Source: Winogradskyella sp. (lineage in GTDB: Bacteria; Bacteroidota; Bacteroidia; Flavobacteriales; Flavobacteriaceae). From it: 46,387 nt of DNA. Under the pieces are notes generated by a model that was not told the DNA's origin, searched no databases, and saw only the letters and a program-made list of their open reading frames with translations. Shown here in pieces: positions 25,296 to 35,201 of this stretch (positions are counted from its first letter, which is position 1; each line of letters opens with the position of its first letter). The DNA is taken from the NCBI GenBank assembly GCA_004211785.1, contig SHBX01000024.1, positions 1 through 46,387 of the forward strand. Reading direction: 5' to 3'. Position numbers and translations under genes: made by a program.

Positions 25296-27776
25296 TTATA
25301 ATTCGAAAGCATTATTGTTTACAAAGAAAATGGAATTGACTAAAAATAATTTTCCATTTTCCCAGAAACTACGAAACATTGGATTATCTGCCATATAAAT
25401 AAAGCTACCGCTGCCCATACGTTCTTCTCCAAATACTAACGTGCTTTCTAGATTGTTTAGTGCATTTTTTCCTGCAAAACCAGAAAATACTTTTGTGTCA
25501 TTAATATGACTCACATTATATCCGCCATCTAATAAATCATATGTAGAACTGCCGATTTTTAAAGTAAAATAATCTTCTTCAAAACCAAAAGCCATAGGAT
25601 GCGTCGTATCTACTTTACTTTTAAAGATAGCTCCAGTAATCATATTATTAACATATTGACGTTCGCGCTCATTATAAGGAATTAGGTTATCTGATTCCTC
25701 ATTGTCATCATTTTGTTTGTATTTTAAGCTAAACCCTTCTTTACCAGCAAAACTTCTCAATGCAGCATCTATCGCAATGACTTTTCCGCCAGAACGCACC
25801 CAATCTTTTAAGGTTTTCATCATGTCCTCATTAAGAATACGACTATAATAACCGCTTGGCATAATTAGGATATTGTATTTATTAAGGTTTGTTTTGCTTA
25901 AATTATCTGTATTTATTGAAGTCACCGGATAATGTAATTGCTGCTCAAAGAAATGCCATAAAGCACCATAACTTAAAGATGATGTACCATCACCAGAAAG
26001 TATAGCAATTTTTTGTTTGTTGATGAGTTTAATATCTGGCGAACCAATATCTGGTGTGCGTTGTGAGAAACCAGTATTGATTGTTGAGAGTTGCTTATCA
26101 TGCTTTTCTGCAATAGAATTTAATATTTGAAGCATATTATTCAATTTCGCATTATCACCTTTAGTTATAATTAAAGAACCTCTACCAAAATTTCTGCCGT
26201 TTGAAGAAAATGGTTTTTCAGTAAAACGTACTCTAAAATTAGCTTGTAAAAGCGACGCTAAAAATTTTGCATCTTTCATCGAGTTCCAATCACTCACATA
26301 ACCATAAGCGTCAGACAAGTATTGATATTTTTTTTTCTCTAAAACTTTTGAGCTAGAAACTTTTGATGTGCTAGCTATGGCGTCCAGGCCATGAGCGTAA
26401 GGCATGCTCCAAGCTGTAATATCGTAAGTCAAAGAGTCAGTAAGTTTTGCATTGGGCTCAAACAAGACTTTGACCATTTTGCCCTTTGGTTGGTTAGAAT
26501 GAACAACAAGAGCATTGCTATTCAAATTCAAACTGCCTTGCTGTCCTGTAGCGTAATTATAACCACTAACTTTACTGGACGTTGCATTTTCAAATTGAAT
26601 ATCGTGTTTGTCTAAGAGTGTTTTTAGACTTCTAATTTTATCAGGATTACCATTCAACACATAACTTTTATACTTTAAGTTTGAATTGTCAAAGAATTTT
26701 GAAAATTCATTATTCAATCGTTTTGCATTTTTTGAAGCTATTTCAACAGTTGAAAGACCTGTTGTGGTGTGATGTGTTAAGCGTTCTACTAAGGTTAGAA
26801 CGTGTCCTTCGTCATTTAATATTCCTAAACCTGCACGTCCATGACCACCTTGTTCATAAGTCATACCAATAGCGCCCATGTATGTTGGGTAGGTATCACC
26901 ATAACTTGGATAAAATAAATCGAAGCGCTCTCTAGTAAAAAACAACCAACCTTCTTCATCGAAATATTTGGCGTGGTTTTTACCGATTTCAGTCTGAAAA
27001 TCACGTTGAAAATCCGAAATAATTTCATGAAAAGGTTCTGCTGCCGGCGCAAAATAATAAGGTTCGTTTATACCTTGCTCATGAAAATCCACATGAATAT
27101 GCGGCATCCATTTGTTGTATGCTTTTAATCGAGAAGCAGATTCTACTTGACTTGCCCAAGCCCAATCACGATTAAGGTCAAACAAATAGTGGTTTGGTCT
27201 TCCGCCTGGCCAAGGTTCATTATGCTCGCTAGCTTGTTGGTCTATATCGTAAGGTTGGCTCGCAGTTTTGTTAAACCAATTTACATAACGGTCGCGACCA
27301 TCAGGGTTTATGCATGGGTCAATAATTACCATAGTATTTTTTAACCAGTCTTGCTTTTCGGTCAATAACTTATAAAGTGTTAGCATCGAAGCTTCAGAAC
27401 TAGAGGCTTCGTTACCATGAACATTATAGCTTAACCATACAATGGCAACTTCGGGATTATTAGCTTGACCATTTAAAAGGCCAGTATTTTTAAGATTATT
27501 CTCTCTAATGTCATTGAGTTTTCGGATGTTTTCTTCACTAGAAATAAATGCCAAACTCAACGTACGACGCTCGTATGTTTCTCCATATTTTTCAATCTTA
27601 ACCTGATTAGGAGATGCTTCTGCAACAGCCTTAAAATAATCAAGAACTTGATGATGTCTACTAAACTGAGTGCCAATTGGGTAACCTAAAAACTCATCAG
27701 GTGATGGAATATTCTGAGAAAAAGAACCATAGCTTATTCCAAAAATGAATAATGTCAATAATAGAAGTCTTTGCAT
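25296..27776 (-). CDS. Exported M14-family zinc carboxypeptidase
   Basis: This 826-residue protein has a signal peptide (cut near GSFSQ). The N-terminal M14 domain (about 30-360) shows metal ligands in NVHGNEASSSE (H120, E123) and DFHEQG (H232), a substrate-binding Arg in NPDGR (R161), and a catalytic Glu in MTYEQGGHG. A C-terminal Rossmann-like, glutamine-amidotransferase-like region (about 590-820) includes NILIMPSGYY and GGKVIAIDAA. This two-part layout is common in Bacteroidota exported M14 proteins. It is the first gene of an apparent pair with the M16 lipoprotein and is divergent from bshC. Confidence 0.9.
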   Translation of the reverse strand: MQRLLLLTLFIFGISYGSFSQNIPSPDEFLGYPIGTQFSRHHQVLDYFKAVAEASPNQVKIEKYGETYERRTLSLAFISSEENIRKLNDIRENNLKNTGLLNGQANNPEVAIVWLSYNVHGNEASSSEASMLTLYKLLTEKQDWLKNTMVIIDPCINPDGRDRYVNWFNKTASQPYDIDQQASEHNEPWPGGRPNHYLFDLNRDWAWASQVESASRLKAYNKWMPHIHVDFHEQGINEPYYFAPAAEPFHEIISDFQRDFQTEIGKNHAKYFDEEGWLFFTRERFDLFYPSYGDTYPTYMGAIGMTYEQGGHGRAGLGILNDEGHVLTLVERLTHHTTTGLSTVEIASKNAKRLNNEFSKFFDNSNLKYKSYVLNGNPDKIRSLKTLLDKHDIQFENATSSKVSGYNYATGQQGSLNLNSNALVVHSNQPKGKMVKVLFEPNAKLTDSLTYDITAWSMPYAHGLDAIASTSKVSSSKVLEKKKYQYLSDAYGYVSDWNSMKDAKFLASLLQANFRVRFTEKPFSSNGRNFGRGSLIITKGDNAKLNNMLQILNSIAEKHDKQLSTINTGFSQRTPDIGSPDIKLINKQKIAILSGDGTSSLSYGALWHFFEQQLHYPVTSINTDNLSKTNLNKYNILIMPSGYYSRILNEDMMKTLKDWVRSGGKVIAIDAALRSFAGKEGFSLKYKQNDDNEESDNLIPYNERERQYVNNMITGAIFKSKVDTTHPMAFGFEEDYFTLKIGSSTYDLLDGGYNVSHINDTKVFSGFAGKNALNNLESTLVFGEERMGSGSFIYMADNPMFRSFWENGKLFLVNSIFFVNNNAFEL

Positions 27777-27796
27777 AGTTTTGTTTAGTTTAGCTT

Positions 27797-27804
27797 CAAA
27801 GCTA
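27797..27804 (-). promoter_or_regulatory. -7 box of the M14-M16 gene pair
   Basis: The minus strand reads TAGCTTTG (27804-27797), matching TAnnTTTG, about 20 nt before the ATG at 27776. No clear -33 TTTG is seen. Confidence 0.45.
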
Positions 27805-27916
27805 GTAAAAATAAAGACTGTGATTGAGATTATGTGTTTTCATAATCATATTAACTAAAAATTAGCAATTGTCTTTTACTCTTACAGTATATTTATGCCA
27901 TAATAATAACCACTAC

Positions 27917-29512
27917 ATGCCAACCGACTGTATTTCGTTTAGAGACACAAATTACTTTTCTTCATTTATATGTGATTATTTGGATGAAAACCCTGAGTTG
28001 AAACCATTATATCATCGTTTTCCAAAGCTTGAAAATTTTAAACAACAAATTGAAGAAAAATCTTTGTCTGTTAGACCAGAATCCAGAACTGTTTTAGTTG
28101 ATGTATTAAAAAAGCAATATCAAAATACGGATGCTTCAGAACTAACGCTTCAGAATATTGAAAGTTTACAATCCGAGAATACATATACGATAACAACTGG
28201 TCATCAACTCAATTTATTTACGGGTCCATTATATTTTTTGCATAAAATAGTATCGACTATTAATTTAACAAAAGAATTAAAGGCTGCATATCCAGATTAT
28301 AATTTCGTGCCTATCTATTGGATGGCTTCAGAAGACCATGATTTTGATGAAATTAATTATTTCAATTTTAGAGGAAAAAAAATCCACTGGAATAGAAAAG
28401 ATGGTGGAGCAGTAGGTCGTTTTGATACTGAAGGTTTAGATGATGTATTAGAAATTATTTCTGCTGAATTTGGACCAGGACGACATGCTAATACTCTTAA
28501 GAGTTGGTTTAAAGAAGCTTACATTAATCATGATAATCTGTCTGATGCAACACGTTATTTAGCAAATGCCCTTTTTGCAGAATATGGTTTAGTGGTTTTA
28601 GATGCTAATCATAGAGAATTAAAAAAGCTCTTTATTCCACAAATGAAAAAAGAGTTGTTAGAGCAAATAGCTTTTGAAACGGTTTCCGAAACAAACAAAA
28701 CTATTGAAACGCTTGGATTTAAAACTCAAGTTAATCCTAGAGAAATTAATCTCTTTTATTTAGGTGAAAGCTTAAGAGAACGTATTGTTTTTGAGGATGA
28801 TATGTTTAAAGTAAATAATACAGATATATCATGGAGCAAGAGTGACTTACTAAAACACCTCGATGAGGTGCCTGAGCGTTTTTCGCCAAATGTAATTATG
28901 CGTCCATTATATCAAGAAGTGATTTTGCCAAACCTATGCTACATTGGCGGCGGTGGTGAAATGGCATATTGGTTTCAGTTGAAGTCAAATTTTGAAGCTC
29001 AAAATGTCACCTTCCCAATATTACTGTTGCGTAATTCGGTATTGATTAAAACCGAAAAGCAATCCGGAAAACAAAAAAGTTTGGATATTACTGATGCCGA
29101 TTTATTTTTAAAGCGAGATAGTTTTATTAATAAGCGCGTGCGAAAAATATCTAATATTAATGTCGATTTTTCTGAACAAATTCAGCATTTAAAAACCCAG
29201 TTTAAAAACCTGCATCAACTTGCAAAAGAAACAGATAAGTCTTTTTTAGGAGCAGTTGAGGCGCAAGAAAAAAAGCAACTTAAAGGATTAAAAAATCTTG
29301 AAAAGCGATTGCTCAAAGCCCAAAAGAAAAAATTATCAGATCAAATAGCTAGAGCTACAGAATTGCAAGAACAACTATTCCCTAATAACAGTTTGCAAGA
29401 ACGAAACACAAATTTTTCAGAATTGTATTTAGAGTTTGGAGATACTTTAATTACTGAGTTAATCAAGTCATTACAACCACTAAAAGTTGATTTTTCTATT
29501 TTAACTATCTAA
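27917..29512 (+). CDS. bshC: Bacillithiol biosynthesis cysteine-adding enzyme BshC
   Basis: It is thought to ligate cysteine to glucosaminyl-malate in the last step of bacillithiol synthesis. The ATG at 27917 gives 531 residues, the normal family length; the upstream alternative at 27869 is a TTG and adds residues unlike the family. Recognisable blocks are TGHQLNLFTGPLYFLHKI, VPIYWMASEDHDFDEI and the C-terminal coiled region before LEFGDTLITELI. The protein is cytosolic. No other bsh gene is in this window. A TATATTTA near-match to a -7 box lies at 27888, but the call is weak. Confidence 0.93.
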   Translation: MPTDCISFRDTNYFSSFICDYLDENPELKPLYHRFPKLENFKQQIEEKSLSVRPESRTVLVDVLKKQYQNTDASELTLQNIESLQSENTYTITTGHQLNLFTGPLYFLHKIVSTINLTKELKAAYPDYNFVPIYWMASEDHDFDEINYFNFRGKKIHWNRKDGGAVGRFDTEGLDDVLEIISAEFGPGRHANTLKSWFKEAYINHDNLSDATRYLANALFAEYGLVVLDANHRELKKLFIPQMKKELLEQIAFETVSETNKTIETLGFKTQVNPREINLFYLGESLRERIVFEDDMFKVNNTDISWSKSDLLKHLDEVPERFSPNVIMRPLYQEVILPNLCYIGGGGEMAYWFQLKSNFEAQNVTFPILLLRNSVLIKTEKQSGKQKSLDITDADLFLKRDSFINKRVRKISNINVDFSEQIQHLKTQFKNLHQLAKETDKSFLGAVEAQEKKQLKGLKNLEKRLLKAQKKKLSDQIARATELQEQLFPNNSLQERNTNFSELYLEFGDTLITELIKSLQPLKVDFSILTI

Positions 29513-29530
29513 AAATAATTCGCTTAGAAC

Positions 29531-29548
29531 ATCTAAATTAGATTTTTC
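29531..29548 (+). terminator. Weak terminator candidate after bshC
   Basis: ATCTA-AAT-TAGAT followed by a short T-run lies shortly after the bshC stop. The stem is short and AT-only, so termination is uncertain. Confidence 0.3.
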
Positions 29549-29581
29549 TTACGTACATAATTGTAACCAAACCTTGCGATT

Positions 29582-30661
29582 ATGAAATCATTCTACTTAT
29601 TTACGGTCAGTTTTATATTTTCAATTTCTTCTTTTTCACAAAAGCGTATTCTCGTTTATCATGAAACTAATGGTTTTACACATGGCTCAATTGGAGCAGG
29701 TATTTCTATGTTTGAAGATTTAGGAGACGAGAATGGAGATTGGGTAACTGATAATTCTGATGACTCTTCAGTTTTTACACCTTCAAATTTAGCACAATAT
29801 GATGCAGTTGTTTTTTTAAATACATCTGGTAGTGATGAGTCTGGTTCTGATGGCGATTTACTTTCGGCTTCAGAAAAACTAGCTTTTGAAAATTTTATAG
29901 CCAGCGGAAAAGGTTTTATAGGTGTACATGCAGCAACAGATACCTGTCGTGATGGTGTGTGGCCTTTTTATAACGAGCTTGTTGGCGGTATTGTACAAAC
30001 AAGTCCAAATCATACAAGTAATAATTTTAATGCAGACATGACGGTTGAAGCTAATCATCCAGCAGTTGACTTTTTAGGTTCGGTTGGAACAATATGGAAT
30101 AAAAATGAGGAATATTACTATTGGCAGAATAATGGCGGACAGTTAAGCAATGATAACACGGTTTTATTAGAAGTGGAATCTACTGGGAGTAACAGTTATG
30201 ATGCCGCACGACCTATCACATGGTATAAAGAAAGTTTAACTTATGATAATGGTAGTGGAGATGTTACTGTTTCTGGTTTTAAATCATTCTATACTGCGCT
30301 CGGTCATAATTCTGGAGATTATAATAGCAATACTAATTTTAGAACTATGATAAAGAATGCCACTTTATGGGCTATTGGTGAGCTAACATTAAGTGTTGGT
30401 AATCAAAGTATAGAGACATATAAAATTCATCCAAACCCTGCAAAGGATTATATTTTATTATCTATCCCTAATTCTAGCGATGAGACCTCAATTGCTATTT
30501 ATGATAGTTTAGGGAAAAACATGCTGCGCAGATTGATTGGAGCAACTCAAATGGAGAATAATAGTTATAGGATAAATATTCAAAATTTTAGGAGTGGTAT
30601 CTATATTGTAAGCTTAAATCAAAATGGAAAAAAAACGCATTTGAAGCTTATTAAAGATTGA
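29582..30661 (+). CDS. ThuA-like domain protein with type IX secretion sorting tail
   Basis: This 359-residue protein has a signal peptide cut near SSFSQ (about 19). A ThuA-like (trehalose-utilisation, class-I-glutamine-amidotransferase-fold) domain covers about residues 22-265, with ILVYHETNGFTHGS, GKGFIGVHAATD and KSFYTALGHNSGDY blocks. A typical type A T9SS C-terminal domain follows (about 280-359; IHPNPAKDYILL to the final KLIKD). The protein is therefore probably exported across the outer membrane and surface-attached or released. ThuA-like proteins often act on sugars; the substrate here is unknown. Confidence 0.92.
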   Translation: MKSFYLFTVSFIFSISSFSQKRILVYHETNGFTHGSIGAGISMFEDLGDENGDWVTDNSDDSSVFTPSNLAQYDAVVFLNTSGSDESGSDGDLLSASEKLAFENFIASGKGFIGVHAATDTCRDGVWPFYNELVGGIVQTSPNHTSNNFNADMTVEANHPAVDFLGSVGTIWNKNEEYYYWQNNGGQLSNDNTVLLEVESTGSNSYDAARPITWYKESLTYDNGSGDVTVSGFKSFYTALGHNSGDYNSNTNFRTMIKNATLWAIGELTLSVGNQSIETYKIHPNPAKDYILLSIPNSSDETSIAIYDSLGKNMLRRLIGATQMENNSYRINIQNFRSGIYIVSLNQNGKKTHLKLIKD

Positions 30662-30728
30662 TTTAAAACACTGTTAAAAACTATTCAAAAAATCGCAAAT
30701 CATCAATCACAAATCTGAAATCAATTAC

Positions 30729-30736
30729 TATTTTTG
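30729..30736 (+). promoter_or_regulatory. -7 box directly in front of guaA
   Basis: TATTTTTG ends three bases before the ATG at 30740. The transcript would begin at or near the start codon. No -33 TTTG is found at the expected position. Confidence 0.4.
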
Positions 30737-30739
30737 TGC

Positions 30740-32275
30740 ATGCAACACAACAAAGTCCTAATTTTAGATTTCGGGTCGCAATACACACAGCTTATTGCGC
30801 GTCGCGTTAGAGAATTAAGCATCTATTGCGAAATCCATCCATTCAACAAAATTCCATCAGATTCTGATAGTTTTAAAGCTGTAGTTTTATCTGGTAGCCC
30901 AAACTCTGTAAGAGGAGAAGATGTGCTTCATCCAGATTTATCTAATATTCGTGGAAAAAAGCCAATGCTAGCCGTTTGTTATGGTGCGCAATACTTAGCA
31001 CATTTTTCTGGAGGGGAAGTCGCAGAATCTAATACAAGAGAATATGGTCGTGCAAATCTTGGTTTTGTAAAAAAAGGCGAAGCTTTTTTTGAAAACATTT
31101 CTGAAGGCAGCCAAGTATGGATGAGCCATAGTGATACAATAAAACAGCTGCCAACAGGAGGAACTTTACTAGCAAGTACGGCAGATGTAGAAAATGCAGC
31201 TTATAAAATTGAAGGTGAGGACACCTATGCTATTCAATTTCATCCAGAAGTATATCATACTACAGATGGAAAACAATTACTCGAAAATTTCCTTGTAAGA
31301 ATTGCTAAAGTAGAGCAAGATTGGACGCCAAATGCCTTTGTAGACGAAACAGTAGAGGCACTCAAAACACAATTAGGAAACGATAAAGTCGTTCTTGGTT
31401 TATCAGGCGGTGTAGATTCTTCTGTGGCTGCAATGTTATTACATAAAGCTATTGGAGAAAATCTCTATTGCATTTTTGTAAATAATGGTTTGCTTCGTAA
31501 AAATGAATTTACTGATGTGTTAAAGCAGTACGAAGGAATGGGATTAAACGTTAAAGGTGTAGATGCTTCGGCACGCTTTTTGGATGCCTTAGCAGGAAAG
31601 AGTGATCCAGAGGAAAAGCGTAAGACCATAGGTGCTATGTTTATTGAAGTTTTTGATGATGAAGCGCATTTGATTAAAGATGTAAAATGGTTAGCGCAAG
31701 GGACAATTTATCCGGATGTTATTGAGAGTGTCTCTGCAACTGGAGGTCCAAGTGCAACAATTAAAAGTCATCATAATGTTGGTGGTTTACCAGACTTTAT
31801 GAAACTTAAAGTGGTAGAGCCATTAAAAGCATTGTTTAAAGATGAAGTAAGACGTGTAGGGACGAGCATGAATATGGACAAAGAATTGTTAGGACGTCAT
31901 CCATTTCCTGGACCTGGATTGGCTATTAGGATTCTTGGAGATCTAACACCGGAGAAAGTTCGTATATTACAAGAAGTTGATGCTGTTTTTATCAATAATT
32001 TACGCTCTTGGGGTTTGTATGACAAAGTATGGCAAGCTGGCGCAATGCTATTACCAGTTAATAGTGTAGGTGTTATGGGAGATGAAAGAACTTATGAAAA
32101 ATGTGTTGCGCTTAGAGCTGTAGAAAGTACAGATGGTATGACAGCAGATTGGGTAAATTTACCTTATGAGTTTTTGCAGAAAACCTCAAACGAGATAATA
32201 AACAAAGTGAAAGGTGTTAATAGAGTAGTGTATGATATCAGCTCAAAGCCACCTGCAACTATAGAATGGGAATAG
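30740..32275 (+). CDS. guaA: GMP synthase (glutamine-hydrolysing)
   Basis: It converts XMP to GMP with glutamine and ATP. The ATG at 30740 gives 511 residues starting [19 protein letters not shown], the usual family N-terminus; a start at 30734 is a TTG within the -7 box. The class I glutamine amidotransferase domain shows Cys80 in AVCYGAQ and the His/Glu pair in QFHPEV. The ATP-pyrophosphatase domain carries [11 protein letters not shown]. The C-terminal dimerisation domain ends [11 protein letters not shown]. It is cytosolic. A dispersed stem-loop repeat follows its stop codon directly. Confidence 0.97.
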   Translation: MQHNKVLILDFGSQYTQLIARRVRELSIYCEIHPFNKIPSDSDSFKAVVLSGSPNSVRGEDVLHPDLSNIRGKKPMLAVCYGAQYLAHFSGGEVAESNTREYGRANLGFVKKGEAFFENISEGSQVWMSHSDTIKQLPTGGTLLASTADVENAAYKIEGEDTYAIQFHPEVYHTTDGKQLLENFLVRIAKVEQDWTPNAFVDETVEALKTQLGNDKVVLGLSGGVDSSVAAMLLHKAIGENLYCIFVNNGLLRKNEFTDVLKQYEGMGLNVKGVDASARFLDALAGKSDPEEKRKTIGAMFIEVFDDEAHLIKDVKWLAQGTIYPDVIESVSATGGPSATIKSHHNVGGLPDFMKLKVVEPLKALFKDEVRRVGTSMNMDKELLGRHPFPGPGLAIRILGDLTPEKVRILQEVDAVFINNLRSWGLYDKVWQAGAMLLPVNSVGVMGDERTYEKCVALRAVESTDGMTADWVNLPYEFLQKTSNEIINKVKGVNRVVYDISSKPPATIEWE

Positions 32276-32312
32276 TGTTTTGGTCGCTGAGCGAAGTCGA
32301 AGCGATAAAACA
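32276..32312. repeat. Dispersed stem-loop repeat with GAGC..GTCGA core, copy 1
   Basis: TGTTTT-GG-TCGCT, a 12-nt core GAGCGAAGTCGA, then AGCGA-T-AAAACA form a two-part inverted repeat immediately after the guaA stop. The same core with different but still complementary flanks occurs at 45263-45284. It may stabilise or terminate the guaA transcript. Confidence 0.6.
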
Positions 32313-32340
32313 TTATATATTTTGAAATAGAGAACATAAT

Positions 32341-34263
32341 ATGAAGCAATTTTTAATCATCTTATTATCAGTTTTTACAATTGGTCTTAGTGCACAAAAC
32401 TATAAGACACATAAAGTAAAAACTGGTGAAACTATTGAGAGTATAGCTAAAACGTATTTGGTAACACCTTTTGATATTTTGGCGTTAAACCCAGATGCCA
32501 AAACTAGTTTTGGACCAAATACAACGTTAATTATCCCAAATTCTAAAGTAAAGAATGATCCAATAGTTGAAGAGTCTAAAGAAGTAATTGATTATAAGAA
32601 GCATAAAGTAAAGCGAAAAGAAACACTTTACGGCTTATCAAAGAAATATAATGTTAGTGAAGACGAAATTAAAAAAGCGAACCCTAGATTATACTCAGAA
32701 AATTTAAGACGAGGTGACAGAATCAGAATACCACGATTTAAGATTGTAGTTTCTAAACAAACCTTATCTAATACTATAAAAAAATATACAGTCTTGCCAA
32801 GCGAAGGTAAATGGCGTATAGCATATAAATTTGGAATTACAGTACAAGAATTAGAAGACTTAAATCCAGATATAAAAGAAGTGATTCAGCCAGGTGATGA
32901 ATTAAATGTACCTAACATTGCTAATAATGAAGAGAAAGCAACAGATACAGAATATAATTATTATGAAGTTCTACCAAAAGAAGGATTCTACAGGCTTAAA
33001 GTAAAATTGGGTTTAACTCAAGAAGAGCTAGAGGAACTAAATCCAGGGCTTGCAGAATCTGGTTTAAAAATGGGTATGGTACTTAAAGTACCTTCTGATG
33101 TTGAGGTATCGACTACGATTACTGGAAAAGATTATAATGTTACAGATTTAAGAGATAATATTACAAATACGTCAACAAAACGATTAGCGGTATTATTGCC
33201 ATTTAAGCTACACAGAATTGATTTAGATTCTGTGGCTGAGGTAAAAGCTATGATGAAATCTGATAGGATTTTAAGTACAGCTTTAGATTTTCATTCTGGT
33301 GTTTTGATGGCTTTAGATTCAGCAAAAAATTTAGGTATTTCTACAAATCTAAAAGTATTTGATACTGAAAATCGTACAACAGAAATTGCAAACATAACTA
33401 GTAATGAAGATTTTTCTAATTACGATGCAGTAATCGGACCGATGATGTCCAAAACCTTTGACCGTTTTGCAATTGAGGTCAGAAGTGATGCTGTACCTGT
33501 TTTTGCACCATTAGCAATGCCTTCAAAAGTATCAAGAAATGTATATCAAACTATCCCGAATAAAAAGATATTGTCGCAAAAGATGGTTAACTATATTAAG
33601 CAAGATAGTACCAAGACTCAAGTTGTTATTATTGCTGACCAAAAGCATAAAACTATAAGTAATAATCTTAAAAGAGAGTTTCCTGCAGCAAAGCAGCTGT
33701 TTTCTGAGTTAACTAAAAAAGGTAAGGATAAAGGTAAAGATGCTTATTTTATATACCCTACAACTTTTGAAGGACTCTTCAAAAAAGGTAAAAACATTGT
33801 CTTTTTAGAAACAGATGATATGTCTTTTGGCTCAAGTATTATTAGTCTTTTAAATGGCTTATCAGTTGATGATATCGAGATTGTTTTGACCACCACAAAT
33901 AAGAGTAGAGCTTTTGAAAGTAAAGATCCAGATAATAACTATCACCTGTCTAATTTAAAGTTTCATTACGCAACTATTAATAAACAATATGATACGGATA
34001 CTGCAAATGGATTTGTAAGCATGTATAAATCTAGATATGGGTTAACACCAAGTAAATATGCTACTCGCGGTTTTGATTTAACTCTTGATATATTATTACG
34101 TTTGGCATCTAATGATGACGGTTTACCAAACTCAGGTGATGAATTAGCAACAGAGTATATCGAAAACAAATTCCGTTATACCAAAAAGACATTTGGTGGT
34201 TACGTTAATGAGGCGACTTACATTGTAAGATACGATAATCTTAAAATTGTTGTGGTTAATTAA
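32341..34263 (+). CDS. Exported protein with four LysM-like repeats and a periplasmic-binding-protein-like domain
   Basis: This 640-residue protein has a signal peptide cut near LSAQ (about 19). Four LysM-type modules follow (about 23-70, 84-135, 145-195 and 203-255), each with a YxVxxGETxxxIA or related pattern and an NP..LxxGxxLxIP end. The second half (about 285-640) has the alternating strand-helix pattern of type I periplasmic binding proteins (TKRLAVLLPFKL; YDAVIGPMMS). LysM modules bind peptidoglycan, so the protein probably sits on the periplasmic wall. I infer a sensing or scaffolding role; a ligand cannot be named. Confidence 0.87.
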   Translation: MKQFLIILLSVFTIGLSAQNYKTHKVKTGETIESIAKTYLVTPFDILALNPDAKTSFGPNTTLIIPNSKVKNDPIVEESKEVIDYKKHKVKRKETLYGLSKKYNVSEDEIKKANPRLYSENLRRGDRIRIPRFKIVVSKQTLSNTIKKYTVLPSEGKWRIAYKFGITVQELEDLNPDIKEVIQPGDELNVPNIANNEEKATDTEYNYYEVLPKEGFYRLKVKLGLTQEELEELNPGLAESGLKMGMVLKVPSDVEVSTTITGKDYNVTDLRDNITNTSTKRLAVLLPFKLHRIDLDSVAEVKAMMKSDRILSTALDFHSGVLMALDSAKNLGISTNLKVFDTENRTTEIANITSNEDFSNYDAVIGPMMSKTFDRFAIEVRSDAVPVFAPLAMPSKVSRNVYQTIPNKKILSQKMVNYIKQDSTKTQVVIIADQKHKTISNNLKREFPAAKQLFSELTKKGKDKGKDAYFIYPTTFEGLFKKGKNIVFLETDDMSFGSSIISLLNGLSVDDIEIVLTTTNKSRAFESKDPDNNYHLSNLKFHYATINKQYDTDTANGFVSMYKSRYGLTPSKYATRGFDLTLDILLRLASNDDGLPNSGDELATEYIENKFRYTKKTFGGYVNEATYIVRYDNLKIVVVN

Positions 34264-34311
34264 ATTACAATAAGAATTATTTACTATCGTTTTAATTGAA
34301 AATCATCATCA

Positions 34312-34857
34312 ATGAAAACTTTTTTTGTATTCCTTTTATTCACGTCTATAGCTATTAGTCAAAATGAAGATTTAGAAACCTTTTCTTGGGATACCAATAA
34401 GCCTTTGGCATGGAAAGACTTTAAAGGTGTGCCACAACAAAATACAGATGCAGCAGCATTAACAGCTTCAGGGATAACATTTGGATTTTCTATAGGTAAA
34501 ACAGGTGATCGTATTACAGATTTTTCAACAACTGTTGAGTGCTTGTTTTATCCTTCAGAATCATGGTATAAGCCTGAAGATGCTACGCCACATATCTTAA
34601 AACATGAACAATTACATTTTGATATTACTGAGCTGCATGCGCGTAAATTTCGTGAGCAAATAAGTAGACTTAAAGCATCATCGAGTTTAAGAAATCAACT
34701 TAATGAGTTGTATAAATCTATAAGTTTGGCCTCTTCAAAAATGCAAAACTTATATGATGAAGAGACCAATCATTCTATAGATAGAGAAAAACAAGCGACT
34801 TGGAATATTTTAATAGCTCAAGAACTCAAAAAACTTGAGGCTTTTAGAACCCAATAA
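34312..34857 (+). CDS. Exported DUF922 protein with HEXXH motif
   Basis: This 181-residue protein has a signal peptide cut near AISQ (about 17). The DUF922-type core starts with LAWKDFKGVP and contains KHEQLHFDITELHARK, where H98, E99 and H102 form an HEXXH zinc-protease-like motif. Enzymatic activity for this family is not established to my knowledge. A helical C-terminal part ends near the WNILIAQELKKL segment. It lies 48 bp after the LysM gene on the same strand and may be co-transcribed. Confidence 0.82.
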   Translation: MKTFFVFLLFTSIAISQNEDLETFSWDTNKPLAWKDFKGVPQQNTDAAALTASGITFGFSIGKTGDRITDFSTTVECLFYPSESWYKPEDATPHILKHEQLHFDITELHARKFREQISRLKASSSLRNQLNELYKSISLASSKMQNLYDEETNHSIDREKQATWNILIAQELKKLEAFRTQ

Positions 34858-34865
34858 TTTTTTAT

Positions 34866-34949
34866 CATTTCGATAGAGCGAAGAATGAGCGATGAGAAAT
34901 CTCATTCGAGTGAGATTCCTCTTCGTTGACTTGATTGCAATGACAACGA
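34866..34949. repeat. Intergenic palindromic repeat-like element
   Basis: This short intergenic element begins TTTCGATAGAGCGAAG and holds a perfect 7-bp stem, AATCTCA-TTCGAG-TGAGATT (34898-34917). It ends near ATTGCAATGACAA. The composition and layout resemble the REP-like intergenic elements common in flavobacterial genomes. It fills the gap between the DUF922 and DUF3820 genes. Confidence 0.5.
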
Positions 34950-34970
34950 CTAAGTTTTTTAATAAATCTA

Positions 34971-35192
34971 ATGCAACCCAACCAACAAGCTCTTATAGAA
35001 TTAGCCAAATACAAAATGCCCTTTGGTAAATACAAAGACCAATACTTGGTCGATATTCCTGAATATTATTATACTTGGTTTAAACAAAAAGGCTTCCCAA
35101 AAGGAAAACTAGGGAACATGATGCAGCAAATGTATGAGATTAAAGTAAATGGTCTGGAAGAACTAATTTATACGATTCGTAGGGAGTTTTAG
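34971..35192 (+). CDS. DUF3820 family small protein
   Basis: This 73-residue cytosolic protein matches DUF3820 by MPFGKYKDQYLVDIPEYY, WFKQKGFPKGKLG and the C-terminal NGLEELI block. The family is annotated elsewhere as a putative quorum-sensing-regulated virulence factor, but its molecular function is not known. It is a complete small gene, separated from the upstream gene by the repeat-like element at 34866. Confidence 0.87.
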   Translation: MQPNQQALIELAKYKMPFGKYKDQYLVDIPEYYYTWFKQKGFPKGKLGNMMQQMYEIKVNGLEELIYTIRREF

Positions 35193-35201
35193 TTTTTACC
35201 T

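Noticed and set aside
32164..32349. A minus-strand frame across the guaA end.
   Set aside because: It is made up of guaA antisense plus the stem-loop repeat and has no recognisable features.
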